Below are positions 4,983 through 6,103 of a DNA stretch of 6,103 nucleotides, piece after piece (the first letter of the stretch is position 1; each line of letters begins with the position of its first letter). A program made the translations under genes and the position numbers. This stretch comes from JBHPGW01 sp042569785. GTDB taxonomy: Bacteria > Planctomycetota > Phycisphaerae > Sedimentisphaerales > Anaerobacaceae. A model generated the notes under the pieces. It was not told the origin of the DNA. It did not search any database and worked only from the letters and a program-made list of their open reading frames with translations. The DNA lies in NCBI GenBank assembly GCA_042569785.1, contig JBHPGW010000112.1, positions 1 through 6,103 on the forward strand, in the 5' to 3' direction.

Positions 4983-6081
4983 AGCAAACAGTAACAACTA
5001 ACCCTTCACTACTGACATCAAAATCAAAAAATCTAGCCCGCTCGTTACCAGGCTCATCTTCCAGCATCTTACGAACCGCCTGAGCATCCTCAGCCGACTT
5101 ACATATCATCAGCATAAACCCGCCGCCGCCGGCCCCAAGAAGCTTAGCACCATAAACAAATGGCTCAACACGCTTAAATAGCAACTCTATCTCATTACTG
5201 CTGCTGTTCGGGTCCAACTGCTTATTAAGCCTCCACGCTATATCTACCAATCGACCAAACGTCTCGGTATCTTTACGAACCATCGCCTCTGCCGCATCCT
5301 CTGCCCCCGCTCGTATCCTGCCAAGCGTCGCCATCGTATCACGCTGCCTATTGAGATATCGCCCCACAACCTGCTGCAGAATATTCTTAGCAAGTCTGGT
5401 AATACCGGTATAATATAATAAACTCTGCCCGTTATTAAGTCCAGGCCTGAGAACGTCATCCGACAAATAACGAATCGTCGCGTCAGGCAGCAAACCAGCC
5501 TGGGTACTTATCATCTTCACCCCGCCGACAACTCCGCCGATCTGGTCCTGCCAACCGCCTCCCGTTGTCAACGCCTGTTCCAACTTCAGCACATTATGAA
5601 ATAATTCTCGCTGCGACAATTCCCTGCCCATAGCTCGCCCGATAGCTGCGATGATCACCGCACCCATTATGCTCGATGTACCCAGACCACTGCCCTTTGG
5701 GATCGCCGCCAAAGTAGTTAATTCGATCCCGCCGCCAAATTTACTCAGCATCTTTTTCAAACTCGTCCCTTTTCGCCAGAACTTCATCGCAGGCGAAAAT
5801 CCCGACAAAACCAACGCCGCCTTGGCAAGAGCGAAGTTACTCGTTGCTTTTCGATAATCCATAAGATCATCGAGCTCTGTGATCTCGATCCTCTCTCCAA
5901 GGTCTATCGAGCCAATCCTAACCACCGGTTCATCTATAACCCGAACATAAGCCTGAATCGGAGGCTGACCGTTAAGATCGACCGCTGCATTGACAACACA
6001 CCCACCATACTCAAGCGAGTAGGGCGGCGTATCCGTCCATCCGCCGCCAACGTCAACTCGCGCAGGTGCCCTGGCCCAGCC
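4981..6081 (-). CDS. fkp: L-fucokinase (GHMP kinase domain of Fkp-type protein), 5' end missing
   Basis: Reaction: ATP-dependent phosphorylation of L-fucose to fucose-1-phosphate, leading to GDP-fucose; cytoplasmic. Seen, counting from 6081: ARAPARVDVGGGWTDTPPYS (3-22), a fucokinase-type sugar-binding start; GGCVVNAAVDLNGQPPIQ (26-43); the ATP loop PKGSGLGTSS (128-137); TTGGGWQDQIGG (172-183); YYTGITRLAKNIL (223-235); and the C-terminal GHMP motif KLLGAGGGGF (313-322). The same ordered blocks occur in the C-terminal half of the bifunctional fucokinase/fucose-1-P guanylyltransferase (Bacteroides Fkp). A standalone heptose kinase (HddA type) would start with a different motif (RTPLRISFAGGGTD). 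The frame is open through 5925, so the GTG there is not the start; the gene should continue past the right edge, perhaps into a guanylyltransferase domain. A TAA at 6082-6084 lies in the suspected chimeric end (6072-6103) and is probably not real. Reliable coding sequence ends near 6071. GC is high here (67% in one sampled line). Confidence 0.88.
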   Translation of the reverse strand, partial: GWARAPARVDVGGGWTDTPPYSLEYGGCVVNAAVDLNGQPPIQAYVRVIDEPVVRIGSIDLGERIEITELDDLMDYRKATSNFALAKAALVLSGFSPAMKFWRKGTSLKKMLSKFGGGIELTTLAAIPKGSGLGTSSIMGAVIIAAIGRAMGRELSQRELFHNVLKLEQALTTGGGWQDQIGGVVGGVKMISTQAGLLPDATIRYLSDDVLRPGLNNGQSLLYYTGITRLAKNILQQVVGRYLNRQRDTMATLGRIRAGAEDAAEAMVRKDTETFGRLVDIAWRLNKQLDPNSSSNEIELLFKRVEPFVYGAKLLGAGGGGFMLMICKSAEDAQAVRKMLEDEPGNERARFFDFDVSSEGLVVTVC

Positions 6082-6103
6082 TTATACAAACTCCCGAGCC
6101 CAA
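6072..6103. repeat. 32-bp direct repeat, terminal copy; likely chimeric contig end
   Basis: The last 32 bases equal 4092-4123 exactly. In the fucokinase frame they give a TAA stop (6082-6084) and no family-like sequence upstream of it, whereas at 4092 they fit the DUF2723 protein perfectly. The junction lies where real fucokinase sequence encoding W-A-R-A-P-A would itself contain a TGGGCCAGGGC-like string, giving microhomology to TGGGCCAAGGC in the DUF2723 gene. This favours an assembly or amplification join over a biological duplication. Confidence 0.8.

Noticed and set aside
5925..5925. GTG at 5925 as the start of the kinase
   Set aside because: It would remove the conserved GGGWTDTPPYS and NGQPPIQ blocks, which are in frame directly upstream.
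1..6103. CRISPR arrays, tRNA or rRNA genes, insertion sequences, riboswitches
   Set aside because: No regularly spaced repeats, transposase motifs, cloverleaf or recognised riboswitch consensus were seen on either strand.

Overview
The window is a 6.1-kb piece of a bacterial surface-polysaccharide (O-antigen, capsule or exopolysaccharide) gene cluster. All five recognisable genes lie on the minus strand, so transcription runs from the right end to the left end. In transcription order they are: the kinase part of an L-fucokinase/GDP-fucose synthesis protein (5' end lost at the right edge), a DUF2723-type multi-membrane GT-C glycosyltransferase, a non-hydrolysing UDP-GlcNAc 2-epimerase (WecB family), a Wzx-like flippase, and the first 51 codons of a polysaccharide pyruvyl transferase that runs off the left edge.

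Layout: the fucokinase stop and the DUF2723 start are 10 bp apart, so these two form one transcription unit. A 377-bp gap (3067-3443) with no convincing gene follows, then wecB. A second gap of 255 bp (1717-1971) precedes wzx, which overlaps the pyruvyl transferase by one base (TAATG). Both gaps carry the same 18-bp motif (17/18 identical). The first also holds a conspicuous AT-rich inverted repeat just before wzx, and the second holds a perfect Shine-Dalgarno sequence with no start codon followed by a lipoprotein-signal-like reading frame.

Together the genes would supply sugar nucleotides (GDP-fucose; UDP-ManNAc or a derivative), move a lipid-linked glycan across the inner membrane (Wzx), and modify it (membrane glycosyltransferase, pyruvyl ketal addition). 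No genuinely new defence or mobile system is visible. The organism is probably a Gram-negative-type bacterium. The fucokinase and DUF2723 types, the wide gaps and the mixed base composition would suit the Planctomycetota/PVC group (perhaps Phycisphaerae), but this is a low-confidence guess from gene style. The left half (wzx, pyruvyl transferase) is clearly more AT-rich than the right half, as is usual for polysaccharide clusters assembled by transfer.

A technical warning: the last 32 bases (6072-6103) are an exact copy of 4092-4123 inside the DUF2723 gene and put a stop codon in the fucokinase frame. This looks like a chimeric contig end rather than real sequence, so the fucokinase is best read as truncated at about 6071.
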